Below, piece after piece: positions 63,886-64,000 of a DNA stretch of 64,000 nt; position 1 is the first letter of the stretch, and each line of letters begins with the position of its first letter. This DNA comes from Acanthopleura granulata (lineage: Eukaryota > Mollusca > Polyplacophora > Chitonida > Chitonidae), in NCBI GenBank assembly GCA_016165875.1, contig JABBOT010000002.1:38653868-38717867 (forward strand), in the 5' to 3' direction. The translations under genes and the position numbers were made by a program. The notes under the pieces are model-generated. The model worked only from the letters and a program-made list of their open reading frames with translations. It made no database searches and was not told the origin of the DNA.

Positions 63886-64000
63886 ATGGCTTGCCTTCTC
63901 AGAAACCTGTGTTCATGCTGGTTTACTATATTTACTTACTTGACTGTTATTAAATGACTCCAGACTTTTTCGCTTGTATGTTGGCAGTCAATTTTTATAT

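Overview
This is eukaryotic, metazoan DNA: AT-rich, with spliced genes using GT-AG introns, no operons, tRNA-derived SINEs with (AAAT)n tails, and many minisatellites. The SINE type and gene structures suggest a lophotrochozoan (mollusc or brachiopod-like). That is an impression from family knowledge and was not tested by a search.

Layout. 1-27,400 is gene-poor. I recognise no protein gene there. It is built from diverged tandem segmental duplications (about 1.9-6.0 kb, 8.9-14.5 kb, 22.2-24.1 kb), a 49-bp polypurine array (6.5-7.2 kb), an inverted pair (7.6 and 17.3 kb) and SINE copies. 27,854-30,181 (+) is an apparently intronless 775-residue methuselah-like/family B GPCR with a somatomedin-B-like N-terminus. 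34,042-35,928 (+) is a complete two-exon actin (376 aa) with a perfect CArG box upstream. 37,999-42,179 (-) is a complete eight-exon peroxisomal 2,4-dienoyl-CoA reductase (DECR2, 288 aa, ending in the peroxisomal signal SKL). 42,722-56,829 (+) is a complete 25-exon RAD54B (918 aa), head to head with DECR2 across 542 bp that holds two perfect inverted E2F sites. 61,720-63,177 (-) is the last three exons of a CDP-diacylglycerol synthase whose 5' part lies beyond the right edge. I assembled exons by hand from conserved protein sequence, splice consensus and phase. Every junction in the assembled DECR2, RAD54B, actin and CDS models keeps phase.

The genes are not a pathway: lipid beta-oxidation, homologous recombination, phospholipid synthesis, cytoskeleton and a receptor happen to be neighbours. 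The structural surprise is that four minisatellites overlap the 3' end of a coding exon: DECR2 exon 7, RAD54B exons 9 and 16, and the RAD54B stop codon. In three of them the first repeat unit contains the real 5' splice site, so the introns carry strings of degraded or intact copies of the donor. In the fourth the stop codon lies in unit 1. In two cases the exon portion encodes residues conserved with the human protein, so the arrays were most likely seeded from the exon ends rather than the reverse.
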